Shown here one piece after another: positions 24,624 through 33,536 of a DNA stretch of 64,000 nt. The notes under the pieces were generated by a model that was not told the origin of the DNA, searched no databases, and worked only from the letters and a program-made list of their open reading frames with translations. Source of the stretch: Chryseobacterium ginsenosidimutans (lineage in GTDB: Bacteria; Bacteroidota; Bacteroidia; Flavobacteriales; Weeksellaceae); contig NZ_JAUSXC010000001.1 of assembly GCF_030823405.1 (NCBI RefSeq), positions 3,207,001 through 3,271,000 of the forward strand, given 5' to 3'. Numbering within the stretch: the stretch's first letter is position 1; each line of letters starts with the position of its first letter. A program made the position numbers and the translations under genes.

Positions 24624-27431
24624 TTAAAATTGAAAATTAAGACCTAATGAATATACTCTAGGCATTTGATAGTAACCGTTATCTATCCCTCCAAAAACTT
24701 CGGGATCTATTCCAGAATATTTACTTATCACAAAAACATTTTGTGCCATTCCATACACTCTTAAATTACTTCCCTTAGAAAATATATCTCCAAAATTATA
24801 TCCGATGTTAACGTTGTCTAATCTTAAGAAAGATGCATTTTCAACATGCAGATCTGAAAAATATTGCGGAACCTCAAACTGATAAACAGGTGCCGTAGAA
24901 TAAACATTCTGTAAATACTCATTTGTAGAAGCAGATTGTAATGAACTGTTTGAAGATGCATTATTATAAACATAGTTACCTAATATTGCTCTAGCGCTCA
25001 AACCTATATCCCAAGCATTATAAGAAACTTTTGTAGAAAATCCTAAAATTGCATCTGGTGTTGTAGATTTATAATAATATTTATCAGACGTATCTATTTT
25101 TCCATCACCATTTCTATCAACATATACACCATCTAATGGTTTTCCATTATTGTCATACACTTGTTGATAAACCCAAAAAGAATTAGGCGCATAACCAACA
25201 GCATGTGCTTGGATTGTATTTCCAGAACCTCCTTCAATTCCTCCTACAGGAATATTGAAGTTTGCATCTGCTCTTTCTAATAGTTTAGTTATTTCAGGTT
25301 TGTAATGAGTTGCATTAAAACTTACTTCCCATGTAGTGTTTTGATTTTTTACAGGAACTACAGTAATACTACCTTCGATCCCTCTACTTACCATATTTCC
25401 TACATTTAATAAGTTTTGATTACTTAAATCCCCTGCAGGAACATTAGAAAGAACCAATAAATCTTTTGTATCTTTTCTAAACCAATCTAATGATCCGTAA
25501 ATCCTGTTCTTCATAAATCCATAATCTAACCCAATATTTTTAGTAGTTGTAGTTTCCCATGTAAGGTTAGGATTGTAAATATTTGGACGATACATAAAAT
25601 AATACTGATTTCCAAATTGATATCCAGCCCCAGGCCCACTTGGATTATAAGCTGCATAAGCAGGATAATTGAACGGCTTGTTTCCATCCAACGCTGGCAA
25701 TTCTTGTTGCCCTGTCCTACCCCAACCTGCTCTTAACTTTAATGTATTAATTGCAGAAATATTCTTAATAAAACTCTCCTCATTTAACTTCCACGCCACT
25801 GAAACTCCTGGAAAATATCCCCAAAGATTATCTCTAGTTCCATTAAAAAATCTTGAAGAACCATCTCTCCTTAATGATCCTGAAATCACATATTTATCTG
25901 CAACAGTGAAAATAGCTCTACCAAAGAATGATATTAAAGTATTTTGTGTTTCAAAACTGTTTGCAACAGTTATAAAAGGCTCAACCCCTTTGTAAGTTGT
26001 GGAACCAGGAATTGATGTTACGAAATCTTGATATGAATACCCAGCAGTAACATCTACAGCTGTGTTGATTGTAGAAATATTTTTAACATAATTGAAATAA
26101 GTTTCTAATAATTTACTTTTTTTCTCCATACTATAAATATTCGAACTGCCCTTGTCATTAAATCCAGATTTATAGATTGCATTAACTTTCTTCTGCCCTT
26201 CACTTTTTGTATAATCATAACCAGCATTCACATTAAAATGTAAATCTGGAAGGAAATGAAATTTATAGTCTAACTGAACATTTCCCAAACCTCTTAAAAC
26301 AGAAGAAACATCATGGTTAGCCATTAAAGTAGCTAACGGATTTGCATTTGCATTTACATTTAAGCCTCCGTTCAATAACCACTCATAATATCCTCCATAA
26401 TTAGAGTTACCAGAATAAACTGGCTGTGTAGGGTCAAAATAAGTTGCAGATTTTATAACTCCTCCATCTACAAATCTATTATCAGTAAAAGTACCTTTTG
26501 CACTTACATTAACAGATAAATGATTATCAAAAAACTTAGGATTTAAATTTAAACCTACCGAAGTTCTTCTAAATGAGTTTGTTCTTACAATACCATTTTG
26601 CTCATTATAACCTACAGACAGACGATAAGGTAAACCTTTTATCCCTCCAGAGAATGCAACATTATTATCAGTCCCCCAAGCTGCTTGATAAATTTGGTCT
26701 TGCCAATTAGTATCAGTACTTCCCAATTTTGCTTTATATGCAGCTGATGCATATGTGTTAACAAAGTTCCTAAATTCATCAGCGCTTAACACATCCACAT
26801 TACCCATTTTTGTGGAAACAGAAGCTGTTGTAGAAAAATTGACCTTAAATCGACCAGCACTTCCTTTTTTCGTCGTAATTAAAATTACCCCATTTGTAGC
26901 ACGATTACCATAAATAGCCGTTGCTGATGCATCTTTTAAAATATCAAATGTTTCAATATCATTAGGGTTGATTAATGATAGAGGATCAGATACACCATTT
27001 ACCCCAACAAAATCTTGCGGGACACCATCAATAACAATTAACGGAGAATTATTACCATTAAGCGATGCTGTTCCTCTAATTCTAATTGTTGTACCAGATC
27101 CAGGAGCTCCACTATTATTAGTAACCTGTACACCAGGGGTTTTCCCTTGAATTAATTGTCCTGCTGAAGTCGCTCCTCCGTTGAAATCTTTAGCTGAAAC
27201 AGATGTAATAGACCCTGTAAGATCAGATTTCTTCTGCTTTCCATACCCAATCAAAACAACCTCCTCAATTTTTTTCTCTTTGGTTGTAGAGTCTTTTGTC
27301 TGCGCATGCATCATTGAACTAGCCAATAGAAATGCAGGCGCAATTTTTAATACCGTTGTAAAATTTTTCACAATATCGTTTTTTATATAGTTTCGTTTTA
27401 TTCTTGAATTGGCATTAAGCCAGCCTTGCAA
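24624..27431 (-). CDS. susC: SusC/RagA-family TonB-dependent outer-membrane transporter
   Basis: A 935-residue receptor that imports oligosaccharides with TonB energy. The TonB-box/plug begins IEEVVLIGYGKQKKSDLTGS (about 54-73), followed by GVIDGVPQ-like plug motifs and a beta-barrel ending in Phe (YSLGLNFQF). It lacks the N-terminal carboxypeptidase-regulatory-like domain that many SusC proteins have. The annotated ATG gives a 20-residue extension before the signal. An in-frame GTG at 27369-27371 would start directly at a compact signal peptide (KNFTTVLKIAPAFLLASS), and I consider that start credible. It heads the starch operon. Confidence 0.95.
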   Translation of the reverse strand: MQGWLNANSRIKRNYIKNDIVKNFTTVLKIAPAFLLASSMMHAQTKDSTTKEKKIEEVVLIGYGKQKKSDLTGSITSVSAKDFNGGATSAGQLIQGKTPGVQVTNNSGAPGSGTTIRIRGTASLNGNNSPLIVIDGVPQDFVGVNGVSDPLSLINPNDIETFDILKDASATAIYGNRATNGVILITTKKGSAGRFKVNFSTTASVSTKMGNVDVLSADEFRNFVNTYASAAYKAKLGSTDTNWQDQIYQAAWGTDNNVAFSGGIKGLPYRLSVGYNEQNGIVRTNSFRRTSVGLNLNPKFFDNHLSVNVSAKGTFTDNRFVDGGVIKSATYFDPTQPVYSGNSNYGGYYEWLLNGGLNVNANANPLATLMANHDVSSVLRGLGNVQLDYKFHFLPDLHFNVNAGYDYTKSEGQKKVNAIYKSGFNDKGSSNIYSMEKKSKLLETYFNYVKNISTINTAVDVTAGYSYQDFVTSIPGSTTYKGVEPFITVANSFETQNTLISFFGRAIFTVADKYVISGSLRRDGSSRFFNGTRDNLWGYFPGVSVAWKLNEESFIKNISAINTLKLRAGWGRTGQQELPALDGNKPFNYPAYAAYNPSGPGAGYQFGNQYYFMYRPNIYNPNLTWETTTTKNIGLDYGFMKNRIYGSLDWFRKDTKDLLVLSNVPAGDLSNQNLLNVGNMVSRGIEGSITVVPVKNQNTTWEVSFNATHYKPEITKLLERADANFNIPVGGIEGGSGNTIQAHAVGYAPNSFWVYQQVYDNNGKPLDGVYVDRNGDGKIDTSDKYYYKSTTPDAILGFSTKVSYNAWDIGLSARAILGNYVYNNASSNSSLQSASTNEYLQNVYSTAPVYQFEVPQYFSDLHVENASFLRLDNVNIGYNFGDIFSKGSNLRVYGMAQNVFVISKYSGIDPEVFGGIDNGYYQMPRVYSLGLNFQF

Positions 27432-27577
27432 TTTATAAAAAAATTATAATTATCATAAAATTATTATAATTTTAGATAAATTTATGTACATTAAACGAGT
27501 AATTTTAATCAAACACCTATTTTTCAATTACTTAAGTTAATTATGCGAGACATAACAATAATTTTACATTAACAATA

Positions 27578-27597
27578 AGTTAAACTACCGTTTAACT
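27578..27597. promoter_or_regulatory. Dyad, possible operator upstream of susC
   Basis: AGTTAAAC and GTTTAACT are perfect complements around TACC. The site lies 147 bases upstream of the susC ATG and 108 bases upstream of metG. A LacI-type or other dimeric regulator could bind it; no regulator gene is next to the operon here. Confidence 0.4.
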
Positions 27598-27675
27598 AAA
27601 TGTAATATTTAAAGTATCACTAATCACCAAAAGCCTTTAAAAACACCAACTTTATAAACTTTCAAGGATAATCCC

Positions 27676-27683
27676 TATCTTTG
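27676..27683 (+). promoter_or_regulatory. -7 element of metG
   Basis: TATCTTTG matches TAnnTTTG and ends 21 bases before the ATG. No good -33 box is seen. Confidence 0.5.
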
Positions 27684-27704
27684 TATTTCAAAAATTTACT
27701 ATAA

Positions 27705-29738
27705 ATGTCAAACATAAAAATGATTACGGCAGCTTTGCCATATGCAAACGGACCGGTTCATATAGGACATTTGGCAGGTGTTTATATTCCTGCGGATGTT
27801 TACGCAAGATTTCAGAGAAGATCGGGAAAAGATGTTGCTTTTATCTGTGGATCAGATGAACATGGAATTCCTATTACCATAAGAGCAAAAAAAGAAGGCG
27901 TTACTCCTCAGAATATTGTAGATCAGTATCATGAGATCATCAAAAAGTCTTTCTCAGATTTGGGGATTTCTTTTGATGAATATTCCAGAACGACTTCTAA
28001 AAAACATTACGAAACAAGTCAGGACTTTTTTAGAACGCTTTACGATAAAAATAAATTTACAGAAGAAGTTTCTGAGCAGTATTTTGATGAGCAGGCTAAT
28101 GAATTTTTAGCCGACAGATATATTGTAGGAACCTGCCCGAATTGCGGTAATGAAAATGCTTACGGAGATCAGTGTGAGAGATGTGGTTCTACCCTTTCTC
28201 CGTCAGAACTGATCAATCCAAAATCAATGTTGAGCGGAAATGTTCCTATTTTAAAAGAAACAAAAAACTGGTATTTACCTTTAAATGAATACGAAGATTT
28301 CTTAAATGAATGGATCATTGAAGGTCATAAAGACGACTGGAAACCCAATGTTTACGGACAAGTAAAATCTTGGTTAACAGATGGTTTAAAACCTCGTGCT
28401 ATGACCAGAGATCTTAACTGGGGCGTTCCCGTTCCGCTTCCGAATGCTGAAGGGAAAGTACTTTACGTTTGGTTTGATGCGCCAATCGGATATATTTCTT
28501 TCACCAAAGAATGGGCAGCGAAACACGGAAAAGACTGGAAAGATTACTGGCAAAGTGAAGAATCTGATTTGGTTCATTTTATCGGAAAAGATAATATCGT
28601 TTTCCACTGTATTATTTTCCCGGCGATGATGAAGGCTCACGGAGACTACATTATGCCGACAAATGTGCCTGCTTTTGAATTTTTGAATCTTGAAAACGAT
28701 AAAATTTCAACATCAAGAAACTGGGCAGTTTGGGCACACGAATATGTTCAGGATTTCCCTGGACAGCAGGATGTATTAAGATATGCTTTGCTTTCTTCCG
28801 CTCCTGAAACAAAAGATAACAACTTTACATGGAAAGATTTCCAGACTAAAAATAATTCTGAATTGGTTGGAATTTTCGGAAATTTCATCAACAGAGTTGC
28901 CGTTTTAGTTCATAAATATTATGATGGAATTGTACCTCAAGGTGATGTAAATGCCCCGGAATTGCAGGAAATCAATAAATCAGCGAAAGAAATTTCAGGA
29001 TTCTTAGAAAACTATGAATTCAGAAATTCTTTAACCGCATTAATGAATTTAGCACGTTTCGGAAACCAATATCTTCAGGCAGAAGAACCTTGGAAAACGA
29101 TTAAAAATAATCCTGAAAAAGCAGCTCAGTCACTATTTGTAGGCGCTCAGATTGCGGTTGCTCTGGCACAGTTGTGTGAACCGTTTATGCCTTTCAGTTC
29201 TGAAAAGTTATTGAATATGTTTAATGTTCAACAAACCAACTGGAGTGATGTTGAAACAAAATCTGTTTTAATTGAAACGGGTCATAAAATCAACGAATCA
29301 TCTCTTCTATTCTCAAAAATCGAAGATGATGTTATTGAAGCTCAGATTCAAAAATTAGAAAATACAAAACAAAGTAATAAAAAAACAAACCCTAACGCCA
29401 ACCCAATGAAAGACGAAATACAATTTGATGATTTTGCAAAAATTGATTTGAGAACTGCAACGATTCTTGAAGCTGAAAAAGTAGAAAAAGCAGATAAATT
29501 GTTAAAGCTTAAAGTTGACACGGGAGTTGATGTAAGAACTGTGGTTTCAGGGATTGCCGAAAGTTTCACTCCGGAAGAAATAATCGGGAAACAGGTAATG
29601 ATCTTGCTAAATCTTGCTCCAAGAAAAATCAGAGGAATTGAATCTCAGGGAATGTTGTTATTAACTACAAAAGCTGATGGGAAATTATCTTTTGTAACGC
29701 CTGATGAAACGGTGGAAAATGGTATTGAGATAGGATAA
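27705..29738 (+). CDS. metG: Methionyl-tRNA synthetase
   Basis: Charges tRNA-Met. The 677 residues include the HIGH motif (HIGH at 19-22), a zinc knuckle with C144, C147, C157 and C160, and the KMSKS loop in the variant form KISTSR (333-338). A C-terminal tRNA-binding (Trbp111-like) domain starts near 570 (FDDFAKIDLRTATILEAEKV) and is joined by a Lys/Asn-rich linker (about 548-565). The variant loop and fused dimerisation domain are usual in this class. It is divergent from the starch operon and ends in a strong terminator. Confidence 0.98.
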   Translation: MSNIKMITAALPYANGPVHIGHLAGVYIPADVYARFQRRSGKDVAFICGSDEHGIPITIRAKKEGVTPQNIVDQYHEIIKKSFSDLGISFDEYSRTTSKKHYETSQDFFRTLYDKNKFTEEVSEQYFDEQANEFLADRYIVGTCPNCGNENAYGDQCERCGSTLSPSELINPKSMLSGNVPILKETKNWYLPLNEYEDFLNEWIIEGHKDDWKPNVYGQVKSWLTDGLKPRAMTRDLNWGVPVPLPNAEGKVLYVWFDAPIGYISFTKEWAAKHGKDWKDYWQSEESDLVHFIGKDNIVFHCIIFPAMMKAHGDYIMPTNVPAFEFLNLENDKISTSRNWAVWAHEYVQDFPGQQDVLRYALLSSAPETKDNNFTWKDFQTKNNSELVGIFGNFINRVAVLVHKYYDGIVPQGDVNAPELQEINKSAKEISGFLENYEFRNSLTALMNLARFGNQYLQAEEPWKTIKNNPEKAAQSLFVGAQIAVALAQLCEPFMPFSSEKLLNMFNVQQTNWSDVETKSVLIETGHKINESSLLFSKIEDDVIEAQIQKLENTKQSNKKTNPNANPMKDEIQFDDFAKIDLRTATILEAEKVEKADKLLKLKVDTGVDVRTVVSGIAESFTPEEIIGKQVMILLNLAPRKIRGIESQGMLLLTTKADGKLSFVTPDETVENGIEIG

Positions 29739-29756
29739 TATTTCACAATTTTAGAT

Positions 29757-29786
29757 AAAAAAGACGCATTAATTATGCGTCTTTTT
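29757..29786. terminator. Terminator of metG (bidirectional)
   Basis: AAAAAGACGCAT and ATGCGTCTTTTT pair around a 5-base loop, with flanking A and T runs. It also serves the convergent methyltransferase gene. Confidence 0.9.
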
Positions 29787-29823
29787 ATTTTTTACTGTCA
29801 TTGGAAGTGAAACAACAATTACA

Positions 29824-30528
29824 TTATTTCTTAGTCAGTTTCGCCAGATAACAATCTTCATCCTGTAATACTTTTTCTATTTTAAATCCGTTATTTTCTG
29901 CGGCATTTTTTAGTGTATTGAAATCAAGATACAGCCATTTTATAGGATCTTCAGATTCTTTTTTATAATGAACGGTGTAATCCAGTTCGCCATAATAACC
30001 TTCTGCAGGAATATAAACTCCGCCGTCTTCATCACGATCGAACATATACAAAATATCAGTGCTATCAATTAGGATCTGACCATTTTGATTCAATAAAGAA
30101 TATAATTTTTTAAGATAAATATCAATCACTTGCAGGCTTTGAAAAATCCCCGTTCCGTTCATCAATAATAAAATGGTGTCAAAAGTTTCTCCGGAAAAAT
30201 GAAGCATATTTTTTGAAACTGCTTTTTTGATTCCTCTTAATTGGCAAACTTCAATCGATTTCGGCGAAATATCTAAAGCGGTAACATCTAATTTTCTTTC
30301 ATTCTGAAGATACAACGAATGCGAACCCGCCCCTGCTCCGATATCCAGAACTTTTCCATGAGATAATTTTAAGGCTTTCTGTTCGATTTTATTCATTTCT
30401 TCAAAATCACGGAAAAGATACTCAACTGGTAGTTCATCCAGTTCAGAAATTGAAGTTTCAGTCTGCAGATCTTCAGGATTTTCGTTGTGAAAATAATCCC
30501 AGATCGCTTTACCCATTAGGTCTTTCAT
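29824..30528 (-). CDS. Class I SAM-dependent methyltransferase
   Basis: The SAM-binding motif I is VLDIGAGAGSHSLYLQ, followed by LDVTALDISPKSIEVC (motif II) and DTILLLMNGTG (motif III). I start it at the ATG at 30526-30528 (MKDLMGKAIWDYF), giving 234 residues. The frame is open to 30582, but the promoter -7 element TATCTTTG lies inside that extension (30546-30553), so an upstream start would not be transcribed. An ATG at 30514-30516 is another option. Substrate unknown. It is divergent from the serine hydrolase, with two inverted repeats in the gap. Confidence 0.85.
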   Translation of the reverse strand: MKDLMGKAIWDYFHNENPEDLQTETSISELDELPVEYLFRDFEEMNKIEQKALKLSHGKVLDIGAGAGSHSLYLQNERKLDVTALDISPKSIEVCQLRGIKKAVSKNMLHFSGETFDTILLLMNGTGIFQSLQVIDIYLKKLYSLLNQNGQILIDSTDILYMFDRDEDGGVYIPAEGYYGELDYTVHYKKESEDPIKWLYLDFNTLKNAAENNGFKIEKVLQDEDCYLAKLTKK

Positions 30529-30545
30529 GTCGAATATTAAAGAAG

Positions 30546-30553
30546 CAAAGATA
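30546..30553 (-). promoter_or_regulatory. -7 element of the methyltransferase gene
   Basis: Reads TATCTTTG on the minus strand, 17 bases upstream of the chosen ATG. A TTTG (30580-30583) is 26 bases farther upstream, slightly more than the usual spacing. Confidence 0.5.
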
Positions 30554-30601
30554 ACAGTTTTGAGTGGGAAGTCAGAAAACAAAAATCTCTTTTAATTATA
30601 G

Positions 30602-30635
30602 TGTTTCTAAAATTAATTGAATCATTTTAGAAACA
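30602..30635. repeat. Perfect 12-bp inverted repeat between divergent genes
   Basis: TGTTTCTAAAAT and ATTTTAGAAACA are exact complements with a 10-base spacer. The site lies 74 bases upstream of the methyltransferase start and 93 bases upstream of the serine hydrolase. It could be an operator or cruciform; there is no T-run for termination. Confidence 0.6.
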
Positions 30636-30727
30636 TCTTGCAAAAGCCTATGCCAAGCGTGATATTGTCGTATATTTGGCAGCCAGCTGATTAAATGCAC
30701 ACAAACAATAATATCTACATATAATTT

Positions 30728-31768
30728 ATGAATTATAACAAACAAATTTCGTTGATAGCAACACTTTTTATACTTGTAACAAATTGTTTATTTGCACAAT
30801 CAAGAGAAATAAAAGAGATTGATTCATTAATGAAATATTCAAATTCAATTGGTATATTTAATGGAAATATTCTTGTTTCAAAAAATAACAAAATAATTTA
30901 TGATGCTTCATTTGGTTTCACTGATGCAACAAAAACAGAAAAACTAACTAAAGAATCTAAATTTCACTTAGGCTCAATTACCAAAGAATTCAGTGCTGTA
31001 GCTTTACTTCAATTACAAGAAAAAGGAAAATTAAAATTATCTGACAGTGTTTCTAAATTTATACCCGAATTCCCAAATTGGGCCAACGAAGTCACAATTA
31101 AAGACCTATTACAATACACAAGCGGAATGCCCAACGTCAATTGGAAAAAAATTAAAAATGATAAAGATATTTTTGATGGATTAGTGTCGATTGAAAAATT
31201 AAATTTTAAGCCTGGGACAGATTATGATTACAATAACAATAATCTTTTTTTGCGACAATTCATTATTGAACGATTGACAGGAATTCCATTTAAAACATAT
31301 TCAGAAAAATTCATATTCCAACCGTTAGGAATGAACTCTTCTGTAATGACCCCTTTTGAAAATGAAAAAAACGTGGCTAAAGGTTTTAATAATAATTCTA
31401 TACAAGATCCTGTAGAATTACCAATAACCGGAGGAACTTATACTACCACGTATGATTTATTAAAATGGACAGACAGTCTTCATTCTAAAAAAATTGTGAA
31501 CAAAAAGTCTCTTTATGAATTAGGGCAACACTTTAATATCCTGGAAACCCAATCAGCATTAGGAAATGCAAAATTCAAAAATAAAAAACTGATAGAGCAT
31601 ATTCATGATGGCAGAGCAGGAAATTTTGAGGCTATTCTATTTTCAGATATTGAAAAAAAGATAACAATTATTTTATTATGCAATAATTATAATGGAAAGA
31701 TTTCTGATATTTCTGAAGCAATAAATGCTATTTTGCAAAATAAGAAATTTGATTTTCCAAAAAAGTAA
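30728..31768 (+). CDS. Serine hydrolase (beta-lactamase class C/penicillin-binding-like), secreted
   Basis: A 346-residue protein with signal peptide (cleaved after about residue 23, LFAQ). The active-site SxxK is S-I-T-K in LGSITKEFSAVALLQLQEKG (about 82-101), and a YxN-type motif, YDYNNNN, is at about 166-172. Family members are esterases, D-aminopeptidases or peptidoglycan hydrolases; a true beta-lactamase function is not indicated. The gene is more AT-rich than its neighbours and is preceded by unusual inverted repeats (30602-30635 and 30651-30681), so recent acquisition is possible. Confidence 0.87.
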   Translation: MNYNKQISLIATLFILVTNCLFAQSREIKEIDSLMKYSNSIGIFNGNILVSKNNKIIYDASFGFTDATKTEKLTKESKFHLGSITKEFSAVALLQLQEKGKLKLSDSVSKFIPEFPNWANEVTIKDLLQYTSGMPNVNWKKIKNDKDIFDGLVSIEKLNFKPGTDYDYNNNNLFLRQFIIERLTGIPFKTYSEKFIFQPLGMNSSVMTPFENEKNVAKGFNNNSIQDPVELPITGGTYTTTYDLLKWTDSLHSKKIVNKKSLYELGQHFNILETQSALGNAKFKNKKLIEHIHDGRAGNFEAILFSDIEKKITIILLCNNYNGKISDISEAINAILQNKKFDFPKK

Positions 31769-31853
31769 CAGTCTAAAAAGTAAAATGCCACTAAAAAAAG
31801 CAAAGCCCAATCTCAAAACAAGAAAGGGCTTCGCAAGTGAAAAACAAGGTTTT

Positions 31854-33446
31854 TTATATCGCAGGTCCTGCTGCATCTTTTATTTCTTCTGATAATTTTA
31901 TTCTTTCCCGCATTCGTCTTCTGCCAATGACAGATTTTCCTCTTATCAGTCTTATTAATCTTGGATATTTGAATTTCTCTTCACCAAAATGATGGGTAAA
32001 AACATAGATTAAAATTCCAAAACCTGCTAAGACAATATATCCGAAAATCTTTTTATTGGCTGAAATAATCGCATTTAACTGAATGGTTTTCATGTTGGCA
32101 GCTACATTTTGAGATGTTACCGTCATCCCATCCATATATACCGCCAGATCTCCTAAACTTACAACCTGAAACTGATACTGGAACCAGGAAAATATGGCAG
32201 AAAACAACCCTACTGTGAGAAATGTTCGCCAAACCAAAGCCAATCCGATTGCAGCCAGCATATCGTTTAATTCCAATTTATCTAAAGTATAATACCATAC
32301 CGAAATGAATAATGCTGTCATTCCGAAGCCTTTTAAAAACATCGGCAAATACCAGTTTTCATAGTTAAATTCCAGAACCATCGAGAAATACATGATGATT
32401 GAATATCCCAACATCGCAGAAAATCCTGAAAAGATGTACATTTTTAAAGGTCTGTCTTTTTTAAACCAGAAAATGGCAAGAACTCCGGCAATAATGATCC
32501 CTGGAACCATCATTATATTTACTTTTGCATTCGTTAATTGATCATATCCTAAAACTCCAACCGTAAAAATATTCTGAAGAGATGCCGTCGCCATAAACAT
32601 TCCCAGACACAGCAACATAAATAATCCGTGCATCACATTATTTCTTGAGAAAATCTTAAATGATAGATAAGGTCTTTTCAAATGAGTCTGACGAACAACT
32701 AGTAGTGAAAAGCTTACAAAAGCGGCAATACCGGCATTCATAATTTTGGAGGAATTCAGCCAGTCCTGTTGTTTTCCAAAAGCAAAAACGTAGGCCGAAA
32801 ACATAAATGTGGAAACAAAAAATAAGATACTCAGCCAATCGATATAATACAATGGAACTTTGAGCGCAAAATATTGGTTATGCATAAAAATCCACTGAAT
32901 TAATGCCAATATAAAGCACAAAACCGAAATAATTACAAAAAACTGCTGCCAGTTATACAATACCGAAATTTCCACCGCATAATATCCCGCTACCTGATTC
33001 ATGATTAATACAAAAGTGTAAAATACTCCGTAAAACATTCCGCGGTTTCCGATCATTGCCATCAGCGGTAAAAATAATTCTATCGCAACCACCATTTTAC
33101 AAAACCCTAGCAATAAAGAACTTGCAATAATTACACTGGGTTCCGCCGTTGTTGCATTAATGTAATTTAGTATTCCTAAAAGAACCAAAACCGTCGTGAT
33201 TTTATCCCGTATTTTGAATCTCATTTTCAGTCTCAACACAATCGGCATCGCTGCTCCCATCCCAATTGTTGTCGCATAATTGGCAAACATATAATATTCC
33301 GAAAGTGCGCCGGTTCCACCCACCATATAGCTGATGTTCCCTGTGTAAACACCTCCCAAAGGCATTACAACTGTCATCAATAAAACTATTAATAAAAGCT
33401 GTATAGGCTTGGGTACCCAATCGTGATATAGTCCTTTGTTGTACAT
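31854..33446 (-). CDS. MFS efflux transporter (14-helix-like), inner-membrane pump
   Basis: A 530-residue transporter with about 14 hydrophobic helices. The N-terminus is WVPKPIQLLLIVLLMTVVMP, with MPIVLRLKMRFKIRDKITTV as the loop 2-3 region and a positively charged C-terminal tail (RGKSVIGRRRMRERIKL). It is the last gene of a TolC-HlyD-MFS set and should form an EmrAB-TolC-like tripartite pump. It begins 90 bases downstream of the HlyD gene, separated by a palindromic repeat. The exported compound is unknown. Confidence 0.88.
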   Translation of the reverse strand: MYNKGLYHDWVPKPIQLLLIVLLMTVVMPLGGVYTGNISYMVGGTGALSEYYMFANYATTIGMGAAMPIVLRLKMRFKIRDKITTVLVLLGILNYINATTAEPSVIIASSLLLGFCKMVVAIELFLPLMAMIGNRGMFYGVFYTFVLIMNQVAGYYAVEISVLYNWQQFFVIISVLCFILALIQWIFMHNQYFALKVPLYYIDWLSILFFVSTFMFSAYVFAFGKQQDWLNSSKIMNAGIAAFVSFSLLVVRQTHLKRPYLSFKIFSRNNVMHGLFMLLCLGMFMATASLQNIFTVGVLGYDQLTNAKVNIMMVPGIIIAGVLAIFWFKKDRPLKMYIFSGFSAMLGYSIIMYFSMVLEFNYENWYLPMFLKGFGMTALFISVWYYTLDKLELNDMLAAIGLALVWRTFLTVGLFSAIFSWFQYQFQVVSLGDLAVYMDGMTVTSQNVAANMKTIQLNAIISANKKIFGYIVLAGFGILIYVFTHHFGEEKFKYPRLIRLIRGKSVIGRRRMRERIKLSEEIKDAAGPAI

Positions 33447-33457
33447 GTTTTTGTATA

Positions 33458-33536
33458 TTAGATTTCAGATAATAGACCTCAGATTTCCGGCTAACTGCAT
33501 TGTTTCTCACTTCAAAGTCCAGAATCTGAAATCTTA
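33458..33536. repeat. Dispersed CAGA/TCTG palindrome, copy C
   Basis: AGATTTCAGA (33460-33469) and TCTGAAATCT (33525-33534) are perfect 10-bp terminal inverted repeats of a 75-bp unit. Internal CAGATTTCCGG resembles copies A and B. It fills the gap between the HlyD and MFS genes of the efflux operon. Confidence 0.55.

Noticed and set aside
30529-30582. Upstream start of the methyltransferase
   Set aside because: A consensus -7 element lies within this stretch and the added residues do not resemble the family.
31803-31833. AAGCCC/GGGCTT hairpin between serine hydrolase and MFS gene
   Set aside because: The loop is long and no clear T-run follows on either strand, so I did not call it a terminator.
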